Assembly: GCF_040361215.1 (NCBI RefSeq)
Contig: NZ_APND01000003.1
Coordinates: 62,001 to 126,000 of the forward strand
DNA: 64,000 nt
Source of the DNA: Salinisphaera dokdonensis
Lineage (GTDB): Bacteria; Pseudomonadota; Gammaproteobacteria; Nevskiales; Salinisphaeraceae
Direction of reading: 5' to 3'
A program made the position numbers and the translations under genes. Positions 16,867-25,673 of this stretch are shown here, one piece after another. Below the pieces are notes generated by a model. That model saw only the letters and a program-made list of their open reading frames with translations. It searched no databases and was not told the DNA's origin. Position 1 is the first letter of the stretch, and every line of letters begins with the position of its first letter.

Positions 16867-17175
16867 ATGCTGGAACTACGCCCGACCTGCGAACACTGCA
16901 ACAAGCCGCTCGCGCCGGAATCGCTTGAAGCGCGCATCTGCAGCTATGAATGCACGTTCTGCGCGGCGTGCGTGGAACACGTTCTGGAGAACGTCTGCCC
17001 GAACTGCGGCGGTGGCTTCACGGCGCGGCCGATCAGGCCCGCCAAGGACCGCGTTGGGGGCAACTATCTGGGCAATCACCCGGCAAGCGACAAGCGCGTG
17101 CACAGGCCGGTCGATCCGGCGGCCCACGCGGAACGGATCGCGCGCATCAAACACCTGCCACCGGAGCAGCGCTGA
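16867..17175 (+). CDS. DUF1272 cysteine-rich small protein
   Basis: 102 residues beginning MLELRPTCEHCNKPLAPES, the usual start of DUF1272 proteins. Cysteines occur in CEHC (8,11), CSYECTFCAACVEHVL (about 28-38) and CPNCGG (about 47-50), a treble-clef-like zinc-binding pattern also found in YHS- and RING-like small proteins. The tail is basic and Pro-rich. Function is unknown; the family is widespread and probably binds zinc. An in-frame upstream start (16807) would add 20 residues not seen in the family. It follows fcs by 99 bases on the same strand and is followed by a terminator, so it may be the last gene of the ech-fcs transcript. Confidence 0.85.
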   Translation: MLELRPTCEHCNKPLAPESLEARICSYECTFCAACVEHVLENVCPNCGGGFTARPIRPAKDRVGGNYLGNHPASDKRVHRPVDPAAHAERIARIKHLPPEQR

Positions 17176-17274
17176 CTGCTTGACGGTGCCGTCGAGCGCT
17201 CGGCGCGCGAAGCGCTGACACCTCATCTGCGGCCACCGCCCCGGCCTCGCAAACCATGCTAGAACCGCGCCATG

Positions 17275-17314
17275 AAAAAGCCGGCCACTGCGCGTAGCGC
17301 CGGGGCCGGCTTGT
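17275..17314. terminator. Terminator between DUF1272 gene and TRAP operon
   Basis: AAGCCGGCC (17278-17286) pairs with GGCCGGCTT (17304-17312) around a GC-rich loop, with AAAAA on the left, giving a U tract on the minus strand. It closes the minus-strand TRAP operon and may also end the plus-strand transcript. Confidence 0.75.
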
Positions 17315-17331
17315 GCCGTTGGAGACGTGTG

Positions 17332-18390
17332 CTATTCGGCGTTGTATTTCTCGATCAGGCGCCGGGCGTCGTCGTAGAGTTCCTGCGCCGGCAGCCGATC
17401 GCTGTTCTTCTCGATCCAGTCGTCGGTGATCTTCTGGCCCACCGCTTGCCACTTTGCGGTTTCCTCGGGGCCGACCGTCACGATCTGGCCGGGCAGCTCG
17501 CCGTTGTCGATCCTGTCGATCTCGACCTGATCGGCGTCGTCCATGATTCGCCCGATCTTGGCGGCGGCTTCGATACCCGAATGCGCATCGATCACTGCCT
17601 GCAGATCCTCGGGCAGGCTGTCGTAACGATCCTGATTCATGGCCACCATCATCATCGTCGTATAGAGCGCATGGTCGCCGCTGAATACAGTGTGCTGATC
17701 GGTGATCTTGGCCAGACCCAGCGCCGAGATCGCTTCGAACGGCACCACCGTGCCGTCGATCACGCCGCGCGACAACGCTTCCGGCGCCTGCGATACCGGC
17801 ATGCCCACCGGCTGGGCGCCGAGATTCGCGAGATAGGTGTTGATGACCCGCGTGGGCCCGCGTAGCTTCAATCCACGCATATCCGACATCGTCTTCACCG
17901 GCTCGCCTCGCGTATGAATCGCGCCCGGGCTGTGGGTATGTACTGCGATCGGATAAACGCCTTTGAGCTCATCCTGCATGTGTTCCATGGCGTAGGCATG
18001 GGCAGCCTTGCTGGTCGCCTCGCCGGTGGTCGGCAAGAACGGCAGATCAAACACTTCCGCCTTGCGGAAACGTCCCGGCGCGTAGCCCAGCACCGTCCAG
18101 ATGATATCCACCTGACCGCTTTCGGCCTGATCGAACAACGTCGCTGGCGATCCGCCCAGCTGCATCGACGGATAGATTTGCACTTCGATACGCCCGTTCG
18201 ATTCTTCCTCCACCGCTTTCGCCCACGGCACGAAGAACTCTTCGTTCACGGGTGCAGTGGACGGGAAGAAATGATGGATCCGCAGCGTGTAGGTCTTGTC
18301 CTGGGCGGCGGCGGCGCCCGCTGCGATCAGCCAGACGACCGATAAGCCTGCCAGCCATCGAAAGCCATACTTACAGAGTCCGGTTTTCAT
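17332..18390 (-). CDS. TRAP transporter substrate-binding protein (DctP family), system 1
   Basis: 352 residues with a Sec signal peptide (LAGLSVVWLIAAGAAAAQ, cleavage about 29). The mature part shows the DctP fold: YTLRIHHFFPSTAPVNEEFF, ATLFDQAESGQVDIIWTVLG (about 86-105), KLRGPTRVINTYLANLGAQP with the conserved Arg that salt-bridges a substrate carboxylate (about 174-193), and PEALSRGVIDGTVVPFEA. It captures an organic acid in the periplasm and passes it to the membrane pair encoded upstream. Neighbouring ech-fcs and the shared MarR-type operator make hydroxycinnamates the best guess, as in the Rhodopseudomonas TarPQM TRAP system. Gene order in transcription is dctQ, dctM, DUF3237, dctP. 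Confidence 0.9.
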   Translation of the reverse strand: MKTGLCKYGFRWLAGLSVVWLIAAGAAAAQDKTYTLRIHHFFPSTAPVNEEFFVPWAKAVEEESNGRIEVQIYPSMQLGGSPATLFDQAESGQVDIIWTVLGYAPGRFRKAEVFDLPFLPTTGEATSKAAHAYAMEHMQDELKGVYPIAVHTHSPGAIHTRGEPVKTMSDMRGLKLRGPTRVINTYLANLGAQPVGMPVSQAPEALSRGVIDGTVVPFEAISALGLAKITDQHTVFSGDHALYTTMMMVAMNQDRYDSLPEDLQAVIDAHSGIEAAAKIGRIMDDADQVEIDRIDNGELPGQIVTVGPEETAKWQAVGQKITDDWIEKNSDRLPAQELYDDARRLIEKYNAE

Positions 18391-18429
18391 GCTCCCTCTC
18401 CTCTCGTTTTGCAGGGTCGTTTTATGGGT

Positions 18430-18927
18430 TCATTCGATACGAAAGCCGTGCGGACGCACGGCAAAGACATCGACGACGACACCCGCTTTAAAACGCTGCG
18501 CGCTGCCGACGAAAATGGTGCGATTGAGCCAGTCCAGCGCTGGCTCTGCGGTGATGAAAACCGGCGCGGTCTGAAAGTAGTAGCTGTTCGGCGCGACCAC
18601 CTCGCCGGCCGCGATGCGTTCGAGCACGGTTTTCGGGCCGTGCCGATAGCCACGGTTGTCGATCTCGATACGCGCGCCTGCATCGGTTTCGATCGCGTAC
18701 ATCGCCCGCAGGTCGGTCACGCCATCGGTGCGGATCGTCTGCCAGTCGCCACCGCCGGCGAGCACGCGCCCGCTGAGTTGCGGGCCGTTGAACCGACCGC
18801 CCGTGATCGGAATGATGCGGCGCAGGCCGTCACGGGTCGGGCCGATCTCGATGACCGGGCCGACCTCGACTTCCAGGCGCATGACGAAATCCAGCGCGGG
18901 TGAACGGTATTCCTGCGTCGCCGACAT
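18430..18927 (-). CDS. DUF3237 family protein
   Basis: 165 residues forming the compact beta-barrel-like DUF3237 domain: FVMRLEVEVGPVIEIGPTRD, GLRRIIPITGGRFNGPQLSG (about 34-53), VLAGGGDWQTIRTDGVTDL, AMYAIETDAGARIEIDNRGY and YFQTAPVFITAEPALDWLNR (about 117-136). No signal peptide. The biochemical role of the family is not known to me; it is often seen beside genes for aromatic or xenobiotic breakdown. Here it sits between the TRAP large permease gene (12 bases away) and the binding-protein gene, so it is expressed with uptake system 1 and could process the imported compound. Confidence 0.85.
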   Translation of the reverse strand: MSATQEYRSPALDFVMRLEVEVGPVIEIGPTRDGLRRIIPITGGRFNGPQLSGRVLAGGGDWQTIRTDGVTDLRAMYAIETDAGARIEIDNRGYRHGPKTVLERIAAGEVVAPNSYYFQTAPVFITAEPALDWLNRTIFVGSAQRFKAGVVVDVFAVRPHGFRIE

Positions 18928-18939
18928 GAGCGCCTCGTG

Positions 18940-20259
18940 TCAGTAAAGAAAACGAACGAACCAGAGCGTGATCGCGGGGAACGCCACCAGAATGGCGACC
19001 CGGATCACGTCTGAAACCAGAAACGGCACGATCCCCTTGAAGGTTTCCTTGAGCGGCACCTGCGGCGCCATGGAATGGATCACGAAGATATTGAGCCCGA
19101 CCGGCGGCGTGATCAGCCCGACCTCGACCACGATCACGGCCAGAATGCCGAACCAGATCGACACTTCCGATGCCGGCAGGCCGAAATCCAGCCCGACAAT
19201 GATCGGAAGGAAGATCGGCACGGTAAGCAGGATCATGGACAGGCTGTCCATGAAGCAGCCCAGCACGAGATAGCACAGCAGAATGCCGGCGAGCACGAGC
19301 CAGGGGCTTGCCTCGAGCCCGATGATCCAGCCGGCGACATCCTGCGGCAGCTGGGTGAGGGCCAGGAACGAATTGAACTGCTCGGCACCCAGGATGATGA
19401 AAAAGATCATCGCCGTGGTGATCGCCGTATACGCGAGACAACGCGCGAGCAACGTCGCGTTCATCCGTCCCTGCACGAGCGCCAGCAGACCGGTACTGGC
19501 CGCGCCGACCGCGGCCGCTTCGGTCGGCGTAAAGATGCCGACATAAATGCCGCCGATGACCACAATGAAGATTGCCGCGGCCGGCCACACCTTCAGCACC
19601 GCTGCGAGTCGCCGACGCATCGGTGCCTTGTCCAGGCGCGGTGCGCTGTCCGGATAGAGCCGCGCATAGACCGAGATCGCGAGCATGTAACCCAGCGCGG
19701 CAAGCACGCCGGGTACGAGTGCGGCCGCGAACATCTCGTTGATGTTCTCTTCGGCGAGAATCGCGTAGATCACCAGCACGATCGACGGCGGAATGAGAAT
19801 GCCCAGCGTGCCGCCGGCGGCGAGCGCGCCGGTCGACAATCCGCCGGCATAGCCGCGGCGTTCCATTTCCGGCAGCGCGACTTGGGTCATGGTCGCCGCC
19901 GTGGCCAGCGACGAACCACAGATCGCGCCGAACGCGCCGCAGGCGCCGATGGTGGAGATTGCCAGACCGCCGCGACGGTGCCCGAACCACTCACTGGCCG
20001 CCTGAAACAGCGCACCGGACAGGCCGGCGTGCGAGGCAAACTGACCCATCAGGAGAAACAGCGGGATGATCGAGAGCGTGTGGCTGGAAAAGTTTTCGTA
20101 GGGCAGGTTCTCGAACGCACTCAGGGTGCCAGGTACGCCGATGATCATCGCCGAACCGGCGGCGCCGACCGCGAGCATGGCCAGGCCAATCGGCACCCGG
20201 AGCATCATGAATACGAGCAGCACGGCAAACCCGCACAGCCCCAGCGTCTGGGCACTCAT
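18940..20259 (-). CDS. TRAP transporter large permease (DctM family), system 1
   Basis: 439 residues, 11-12 hydrophobic segments. The start MSAQTLGLCGFAVLLVFMML at 20259 overlaps the stop of the small permease gene by four bases. Family landmarks: SIIPLFLLMGQFASHAGLS, LATAATMTQVALPEMERRGY (about 133-152), AAGGTLGILIPPSIVLVIYA (about 160-179) and PPVGLNIFVIHSM. It forms the sodium-coupled membrane channel with the small subunit and accepts substrate from the DctP protein. An upstream in-frame start at 20358 would run into the small-permease gene and is rejected. Confidence 0.93.
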   Translation of the reverse strand: MSAQTLGLCGFAVLLVFMMLRVPIGLAMLAVGAAGSAMIIGVPGTLSAFENLPYENFSSHTLSIIPLFLLMGQFASHAGLSGALFQAASEWFGHRRGGLAISTIGACGAFGAICGSSLATAATMTQVALPEMERRGYAGGLSTGALAAGGTLGILIPPSIVLVIYAILAEENINEMFAAALVPGVLAALGYMLAISVYARLYPDSAPRLDKAPMRRRLAAVLKVWPAAAIFIVVIGGIYVGIFTPTEAAAVGAASTGLLALVQGRMNATLLARCLAYTAITTAMIFFIILGAEQFNSFLALTQLPQDVAGWIIGLEASPWLVLAGILLCYLVLGCFMDSLSMILLTVPIFLPIIVGLDFGLPASEVSIWFGILAVIVVEVGLITPPVGLNIFVIHSMAPQVPLKETFKGIVPFLVSDVIRVAILVAFPAITLWFVRFLY

Positions 20260-20801
20260 GCGTGCACGTCCTGGCCACGGCAGACGGCCAGCGCGCGGTA
20301 GAGACATACGAGTGTGAGTATCGAAAGCCCGACGATACCGACGCCATAGCCCCACCAAACCGGAATCTCCATGAGCATGGTGGTCTGCTCGTAGCGCAGC
20401 TTCTGCTGCATACCCAGAACCAGACGCCAGGTCATCAGCGCCGAGACCACAAGAAACAGGATCTCGCTGAGTGCGGCGACGACGCGCCGCAGCACGCGCG
20501 GTGCATGGCTCATCAACAGATCCACGGTGACGTGTCCGCCGCGCATATGGCAGTACGGCAGGAACAGAAACACCGCCATCGCGGTGCCCATCTTGGTCAT
20601 TTCGAAATCGCCCATGATCGGGCCGAAATCACCAACAACGGGCACGCTGGCAAGCCAGGCGATGCCGGAAGACCAGCGCCCGAGAATGCTGCAGACCGTC
20701 ATCCCGGCGAGCAGACAGATCACGACCCCGCCCGCGACGGCCATCGCCAGGCACAGGCGATCCAGCGCGCGCCCGATGGCGCCTGCGCCGCTCGGTTCCA
20801 T
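20256..20801 (-). CDS. TRAP transporter small permease (DctQ family), system 1
   Basis: 181 residues with four membrane helices: AMAVAGGVVICLLAGMTVCS, TAMAVFLFLPYCHMRGGHVT (about 73-92, with the family's arginine/His loop), ALSEILFLVVSALMTWRLVL and GYGVGIVGLSILTLVCLYRA. It stabilises and partners the large permease. It is the first gene of the operon, preceded by GGAGG and an AT-rich region holding the MarR-type site at 20865-20881. Translationally coupled to the large permease (ATGA overlap). Confidence 0.9.
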   Translation of the reverse strand: MEPSGAGAIGRALDRLCLAMAVAGGVVICLLAGMTVCSILGRWSSGIAWLASVPVVGDFGPIMGDFEMTKMGTAMAVFLFLPYCHMRGGHVTVDLLMSHAPRVLRRVVAALSEILFLVVSALMTWRLVLGMQQKLRYEQTTMLMEIPVWWGYGVGIVGLSILTLVCLYRALAVCRGQDVHA

Positions 20802-20864
20802 AGCTCCTCCTCATCAATCGTGTTGCCCCGGTCGAAGGTCGCTCGCCATCGCCGCAGCTCATTC

Positions 20865-20881
20865 TGTTATTAACTATAAGT
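20865..20881. promoter_or_regulatory. MarR-type operator upstream of TRAP system 1
   Basis: TGTTATTAACTATAAGT matches the ech operator (AGTTATTGATAATAACT) at 12 of 17 positions and lies 64 bases before the small-permease start, in an AT-rich stretch shared with the region behind the MarR gene. Less symmetric than the ech copy. Confidence 0.5.
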
Positions 20882-21078
20882 AATTCACTGGCAGCATGCT
20901 TTGCAAGCTCGATTTACGAGCAGTTAGCGGGTCTGCTGATTAGTCCCGTGATTCCAGCAACTTGCCGAATAGAACCGGAACCGGGGCGAACGCGAAGGGC
21001 CGCAATTCATCCACTCCGGCACGAGACTGCGCGCTTACTTAGCGTCGTCCGGGATGCAACTGCGCGGTCGCGGAGGGC

Positions 21079-21558
21079 CTAAGGGCGAACGCGTTGCAGC
21101 AACTCGAGCAGCTGCTCGTGCTCGCTATTTTTCCAGGAGGCCAGCGCCTCGGCTTCCATGTGTTCGACCGCCGAACGGACCTCGGTTTCCAGCGTCTCGC
21201 CCTTCGCGGTGAGTTTCAGAATGATCGAGCGACCGTCGCTGGGATTGCGCGCACGCGTGAGCAGACCATCCTTCTTCAGCCGCCCTACGACGGCGACCAT
21301 GTTGGATGGCGCCACGTCCAGGGCCTGGCTCAGCCGTTTGTGGGTCACCTGGCTGTTGTGCTTGAGCAAGACGAGCACGGAAAACTCGACCGGCCTCAGA
21401 TTGAACACGTTGACAATGTCTCGCGTGAAGGTCTGGCGCATGGCGATATCCGCACGCCGTAGCTGGTAGCCGACCAGCGATAGCAGGGGCGATTGATCAA
21501 GCTCGCCGTCGGCCGTTTCCGTGTCTGTCGTCGCTCTGGCGTGGTGCGGTTTGCTCAT
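21079..21558 (-). CDS. MarR family transcriptional regulator
   Basis: 159 residues from the ATG at 21558. Winged helix-turn-helix of the MarR type: QLRRADIAMRQTFTRDIVNV, LRPVEFSVLVLLKHNSQVTH, KRLSQALDVAPSNMVAVVGR (recognition helix, about 80-99), LKKDGLLTRARNPSDGRSII (wing with the conserved D-R pair), then a C-terminal dimerisation helix. The overall look fits the regulators of hydroxycinnamate genes (FerR, CouR, HcaR), which release DNA on binding the CoA thioester. It lies upstream of TRAP system 1, same strand, 278 bases away. Candidate targets are the two related palindromes before ech and TRAP 1. Confidence 0.88.
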   Translation of the reverse strand: MSKPHHARATTDTETADGELDQSPLLSLVGYQLRRADIAMRQTFTRDIVNVFNLRPVEFSVLVLLKHNSQVTHKRLSQALDVAPSNMVAVVGRLKKDGLLTRARNPSDGRSIILKLTAKGETLETEVRSAVEHMEAEALASWKNSEHEQLLELLQRVRP

Positions 21559-21719
21559 GGCATGCGTATCCGAAAGTTTGCCGACGCGGGCCCGATCGAC
21601 ATCGTTTCGACCGTCACCGTCAGCAGATCTGAGCACGCGCGATCTCTACGCCACGCGTTCCGGCCCCTGCAAGCAAGCGAGCATACCGCATCCGCCAAGC
21701 GCGTCAGACCCCGCGAAAT

Positions 21720-21751
21720 CTGGTTCAGCGTCCCGTGGGACGCTGAACCAG
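21720..21751 (-). terminator. Perfect 15-bp inverted repeat, terminator of the MBL-fold gene
   Basis: CTGGTTCAGCGTCCC (21720-21734), 2-base loop, GGGACGCTGAACCAG (21737-21751). It follows the stop of the minus-strand hydrolase gene at 21767. The T run is short (ATTTCG), so termination may be moderate, or the hairpin may protect the transcript end. Confidence 0.6.
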
Positions 21752-21766
21752 GCGCGCTTTCACGTT

Positions 21767-22666
21767 CTAGTAAACGCTCAGATCATCGGCCAGCACGACC
21801 TCACCGTCGTAGTCCGCGCGAATCTCCTCGACAGTGGACTGCTCATCCGCACCGTAGAACAGGTTGTGAACGACCACGAGCTTGGCAGGCCGTGCCCGGT
21901 TCGCGATCTCGGCCAACTCGGTGCTCACGGTATGCGCGGCGCGATGATAGTTCTGCCAGAACTCCGGCAGAGCCGACAGGCCTTCCTGGCTGATTGCTTC
22001 GTGAATCAGCAGGTCCGCGCCCTTGGCCTGTTCGGCCACGACCGGATCGTAGGCGGTATCGCCGGACACGACGATGGTGCGATCGTCGGTGATTATCTTG
22101 TAGCCGACGGCATATTCGAGCGAGCCGTGCGAAACCGAGAACGCTTCGATCCGGATCCCGTCCTGTTCCAGGACGACGCCGTCTTCCGAGAATTCGGAAA
22201 CCTCAGCCTTGTAGCCCTCCTTGTCCTTGATCGGCTGGTTGCCGCTGAAGCGTGCCTTGAGATCGGGCGCCATCATCTCGTAAACGCCTTCGCTCATCTG
22301 CTGTGTGCCGGGCGGGCCGTAGACGTTGACCCGCGCATCGCGACGCCACCAGTAGGTGCCCAGCATCTCCGGGTAATCGAGCATGTGATCGCTATGCAGA
22401 TGCGTGAAGAACACATGATCGATGTTCGGCGGGTACAACGCCTCGATATCGTTCTCCTCGTAGGCGCGGATCGCGTTCTGAACCGCACCGCCACCGAGAT
22501 CGAACAGATAGGCCTCGCCGTCATGGACGACCGCGATGCTCTGTCCGGCGCGATCGCCGTCGGGTACCGGTGTACCGGTGCCAAGCATCACGACCCGGGT
22601 TTCGGCCGACGCCGAGAACGCTGCGAACAGTACAGCCAGTGAAACCAGAATTGATCGTATTTTCAT
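21767..22666 (-). CDS. Periplasmic MBL-fold metallo-hydrolase
   Basis: 299 residues. The start at 22666 was chosen because AAGGA sits 9 bases before it; the in-frame ATG at 22675 overlaps that ribosome site. Signal peptide about 1-22 (SILVSLAVLFAAFSASA). The metallo-beta-lactamase metal site is complete: FFTHLHSDHMLDYPEML (HxHxDH, about 85-101), a His in FSVSHGSLEYAVGYK, Asp in VVSGDTAYDP (about 203) and His in VVVHNLFYG near the end. The layout resembles RNase Z-like hydrolases, but export rules out tRNA processing. Substrate unknown; it is encoded after a porin and a TRAP operon, so it may act on a compound before uptake. Confidence 0.85.
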   Translation of the reverse strand: MKIRSILVSLAVLFAAFSASAETRVVMLGTGTPVPDGDRAGQSIAVVHDGEAYLFDLGGGAVQNAIRAYEENDIEALYPPNIDHVFFTHLHSDHMLDYPEMLGTYWWRRDARVNVYGPPGTQQMSEGVYEMMAPDLKARFSGNQPIKDKEGYKAEVSEFSEDGVVLEQDGIRIEAFSVSHGSLEYAVGYKIITDDRTIVVSGDTAYDPVVAEQAKGADLLIHEAISQEGLSALPEFWQNYHRAAHTVSTELAEIANRARPAKLVVVHNLFYGADEQSTVEEIRADYDGEVVLADDLSVY

Positions 22667-22777
22667 GGGATACATCCTTACTGTGAATCAACGCATAGGC
22701 CCACCGCGGCGGCGCCGCGCGTGGTATCGGATGCTTCGGCGCCGCGTGTGCAAGCCGAAGCATCCGCAACGACACAA

Positions 22778-24217
22778 CTAGAACAGGAAGCTTGCTCGCA
22801 CCGAGGCGTACTGGGTGTCCTCGCCGCCAACATCACGAATGACATCGCTCACGTCGTAATACTGGTATTCCAGATCGAGCGTGAAGTTGGCGGTCGCCGC
22901 CCAGCGCACGAACATGTTGTAGGTGGTACCCAGTCGGCTGCCCGGCACGTTGGCCGTGCCGGCTATCGGACGCAGACCCGGCAGGTAAGCGGAGTCTTCC
23001 TCACTTTCGCGCCACAAAGCCAGGATGGTTGGCGACACGGTGACCGAGGGCAATGGCGACACTGCAAACTGCGGACCGACTGCAATCAGGTTGGACAAGG
23101 TGGTCAACGACGCGTTGCCGTAGAACTTGCCGTTGGCCGGGAACAGCGGGTCAAAGGTATTCGACTCGCTGTCAGTCGGGCTGTCGTCACCGCTGGCGGC
23201 ATCGAAACGCAGCGCCATGCCCGGCTTGCCGGCCACACCGTTGAACGTATAGCCCGTCGAACCGGACAGCCCCCAGGCCTTGATGTCCTGATCCCCGAGA
23301 TCGCCGAACTGGTAGAGCGTATCCACGGTGAAATCGACGTTGCCGGCGACACCGTGCAGTCGGTTGCCGGTCGAGTGGCGCTTCTCCTTGCCAGCGGCCC
23401 CGTTGAGCGCGTTGTTGTCGCGCTTGTAGCCGTAGTAGTAGACGTCGGTGCTGATCGACTCCGAGAGCGGGATTTCGCTGTAGAGCCCGTAGAAATCGCC
23501 GCTGTCGCTCGAGCTGTCGTTGAACGAACCATCCTGAACGGTTCCGACCGGCTGGGTGAAGAATGCGTTGAAGTTGTAGCCGTCCGGGCCGGCATAGATC
23601 AGACGCACGCCATCGAAGGTTTGGCGAACGTTGGGCACCGCGCGCGTCGTCGTGTTGACGAACTCACCCAACGCCATTTCCTGCCGACCGACACGAGCGG
23701 TCAAGCGGCCACCGGAATAGGTATCGGTATTGAAATCGAGAAACGCCTGGTGCAGTTCGTTATCGCTCTCGTCGAACGGCGAGAAGGTTTCCTTGCTCCA
23801 GGATTCCGTGTTCTCGAGCTGCACGAACGCCCGCAGGGCATCGTCGAACAGATGCAGATCGGCGTGTAGCTGCAGACGCTGCTGGTAATAGCTGTCGTTG
23901 TTGACGCCGCCGAGACCGAAGCCCGGCTCGTTCTGATCTTCGTAGCGATACCGAAACCCGCCTCCCAGCTGCAGCCAGGATGACGACCCCACCGGGATAT
24001 GCCGAATCGGGTCGAAGAAATCGTTATGGCCTTCCGACTCGGCCAGAAAATCATACTGCTCGAGATACCGCGGCGGCCCCGGGCGTAGCGGTCGAGACTT
24101 CTGCATCGGATTTGACGACGCGCCGCCCGCTGCCGCATTGGCATTCCCCGCCATCGGCAGACCGGCCGCCACCAGGCAAACCGCTGCGGCAGGCGCATAT
24201 AGCCTGTTCATACGCAT
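22778..24217 (-). CDS. Outer-membrane porin, alginate-export-like beta-barrel
   Basis: 479 residues, GGGAGGAG ribosome site before ATG 24217. Signal peptide about 1-28 (PAAAVCLVAAGLPMAGNANA). The mature protein is a long series of alternating beta strands with aromatic girdles: WLQLGGGFRYRYEDQNEPGF, YYQQRLQLHADLHLFDDALR, LTARVGRQEMALGEF (about 170-184, the GRQ motif of Alginate_exp-type barrels), QTFDGVRLIYAGPDGYNFNA, and it ends in ASVRASFLF with a C-terminal Phe, the outer-membrane insertion signal. Related porins near catabolic genes take up aromatic or other small acids rather than exporting alginate. It lies between the TRAP 2 genes and the MBL hydrolase gene, same strand. Confidence 0.85.
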   Translation of the reverse strand: MRMNRLYAPAAAVCLVAAGLPMAGNANAAAGGASSNPMQKSRPLRPGPPRYLEQYDFLAESEGHNDFFDPIRHIPVGSSSWLQLGGGFRYRYEDQNEPGFGLGGVNNDSYYQQRLQLHADLHLFDDALRAFVQLENTESWSKETFSPFDESDNELHQAFLDFNTDTYSGGRLTARVGRQEMALGEFVNTTTRAVPNVRQTFDGVRLIYAGPDGYNFNAFFTQPVGTVQDGSFNDSSSDSGDFYGLYSEIPLSESISTDVYYYGYKRDNNALNGAAGKEKRHSTGNRLHGVAGNVDFTVDTLYQFGDLGDQDIKAWGLSGSTGYTFNGVAGKPGMALRFDAASGDDSPTDSESNTFDPLFPANGKFYGNASLTTLSNLIAVGPQFAVSPLPSVTVSPTILALWRESEEDSAYLPGLRPIAGTANVPGSRLGTTYNMFVRWAATANFTLDLEYQYYDVSDVIRDVGGEDTQYASVRASFLF

Positions 24218-24386
24218 GGGTACTCCTCCCTTATCGCTTCGCTTTTAATGTTTTATTGGCGATCGGCGCGCGGCCGCCCGCTCTTTTCCACGCCGGATCG
24301 TGAATACGAACCGGAGTGATTTTTATTCTGATCGGCCGGCTGCGGCCTGCCGCTCCGTTGGTTGTTTCAGCGGTGCGAGGCGCGTG

Positions 24387-25673
24387 CTACAGCAGCAGCG
24401 TAGTCAGCACCGGGAAGGCGATCAGCAGCGCCAGGCGGATGAAATCCGAAACGATGAACGGCGCGACGCCGCGAAAGATCTCGCCCAGGCCCACATGCGG
24501 CGCGGTGGCCTTGATCACGAAGACATTCATGCCGACCGGCGGCGTGATCAGCCCCAGTTCCACGGTCAGCACGGTGACGATGCCGAACCACACCGGATCG
24601 ATCCCGAGGCTCGTGATGATCGGGTACACCACCGGCACCGTGATCAGCAGCATGGCGATGGCATCCATGAAACAGCCGAGCACGAAGTACATCAGCAGCA
24701 TGCACATGAGCACGCCGAGGTTGGACAGCCCCAGCCCGGCAACGTATTCGGTAATCGTGAACGACATACGCGAGGCGGAGATGAAATAGCCCAGCGTCTC
24801 CGCGCCCAGAATCATGAAAAAGACCACAGCCGAGAGCGCCAAAGTCTCCTGCGATGCCTGCCAGAGCCCGTCAAGGCGCATACCCTTGAACAGGGCATAG
24901 AGCAACGTCGCGAAGGCGCCGATCGAGGCGCCCTCCGTCGGTGTGAACAAGCCGCCGTAAATGCCGAACACCATGAGCGCGAACACGCCGCCGAACGGAA
25001 TCAGGCCGGTCGTCGCCTTGAGCTTGGTGAGCAGCTTGGTGGGCTCCGAAGCCTGGGCCAGCTCGGGCCGAAGCTTCACCACGATCGACACGGTGATGAT
25101 GTAGAACGCCAGTCCCATCAAGCCTGGAATCAGCCCCGCCGCGAACATCTCGCCGACCGACTGCTCGGTGAGGATCGCGTACAGCAGCAACGCGATCGAC
25201 GGCGGAATCATGATGCCGAGCGTGCCGCCGGCGGCGAGCGCGCCGGTCGCCAGCGACGGCGCATAGCCGTTTCGCTCCATTTCAGGCAATGCCACCCGAC
25301 TCATGGTGCTCGCGGTCGCCAGCGACGAACCGGAGATGGCCGAGAAGATACCGCAGGAGCTCACGGCGGCGATGGCCATGCCGCCCTTCCAGCCGCCGAA
25401 CAGCTTTCGCGAGGCATCGAACAGGCTACCGGCCATGCCCGAATGCGAAGCCAGCACGCCCATGAAGATGAACATGGGAATGGCGCTGAAGCTGTAGCTG
25501 GTCAGCACCTCCAGCGGCACCGTCTTGATCATCGCCAGCGCGGCATCGAAAGTGATGACGTTGGCAAAACCGAAGAAGCCGACAAGCAGCATCGACAGCG
25601 CGACCGGCACCCGCAGCGCCAGCAGCACGAGCATGGCGACCATGCCGATATAACCGATCATTTCAGGCGCCAT
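24387..25673 (-). CDS. TRAP transporter large permease (DctM family), system 2
   Basis: 428 residues with 11-12 membrane segments. Start MAPEMIGYIGMVAMLVLLAL at 25673, overlapping the small-permease 3' end by 11 bases. Landmarks: AIPMFIFMGVLASHSGMAGS, SSLATASTMSRVALPEMERN (about 123-142), AAGGTLGIMIPPSIALLLYA (about 155-174), and PPVGMNVFVIKATAPHVGLG near the end. It is clearly homologous to the large permease of system 1, but the two differ throughout, so they are separate systems and not a recent duplication. Sodium-driven uptake of an organic acid is expected. Confidence 0.93.
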   Translation of the reverse strand: MAPEMIGYIGMVAMLVLLALRVPVALSMLLVGFFGFANVITFDAALAMIKTVPLEVLTSYSFSAIPMFIFMGVLASHSGMAGSLFDASRKLFGGWKGGMAIAAVSSCGIFSAISGSSLATASTMSRVALPEMERNGYAPSLATGALAAGGTLGIMIPPSIALLLYAILTEQSVGEMFAAGLIPGLMGLAFYIITVSIVVKLRPELAQASEPTKLLTKLKATTGLIPFGGVFALMVFGIYGGLFTPTEGASIGAFATLLYALFKGMRLDGLWQASQETLALSAVVFFMILGAETLGYFISASRMSFTITEYVAGLGLSNLGVLMCMLLMYFVLGCFMDAIAMLLITVPVVYPIITSLGIDPVWFGIVTVLTVELGLITPPVGMNVFVIKATAPHVGLGEIFRGVAPFIVSDFIRLALLIAFPVLTTLLL

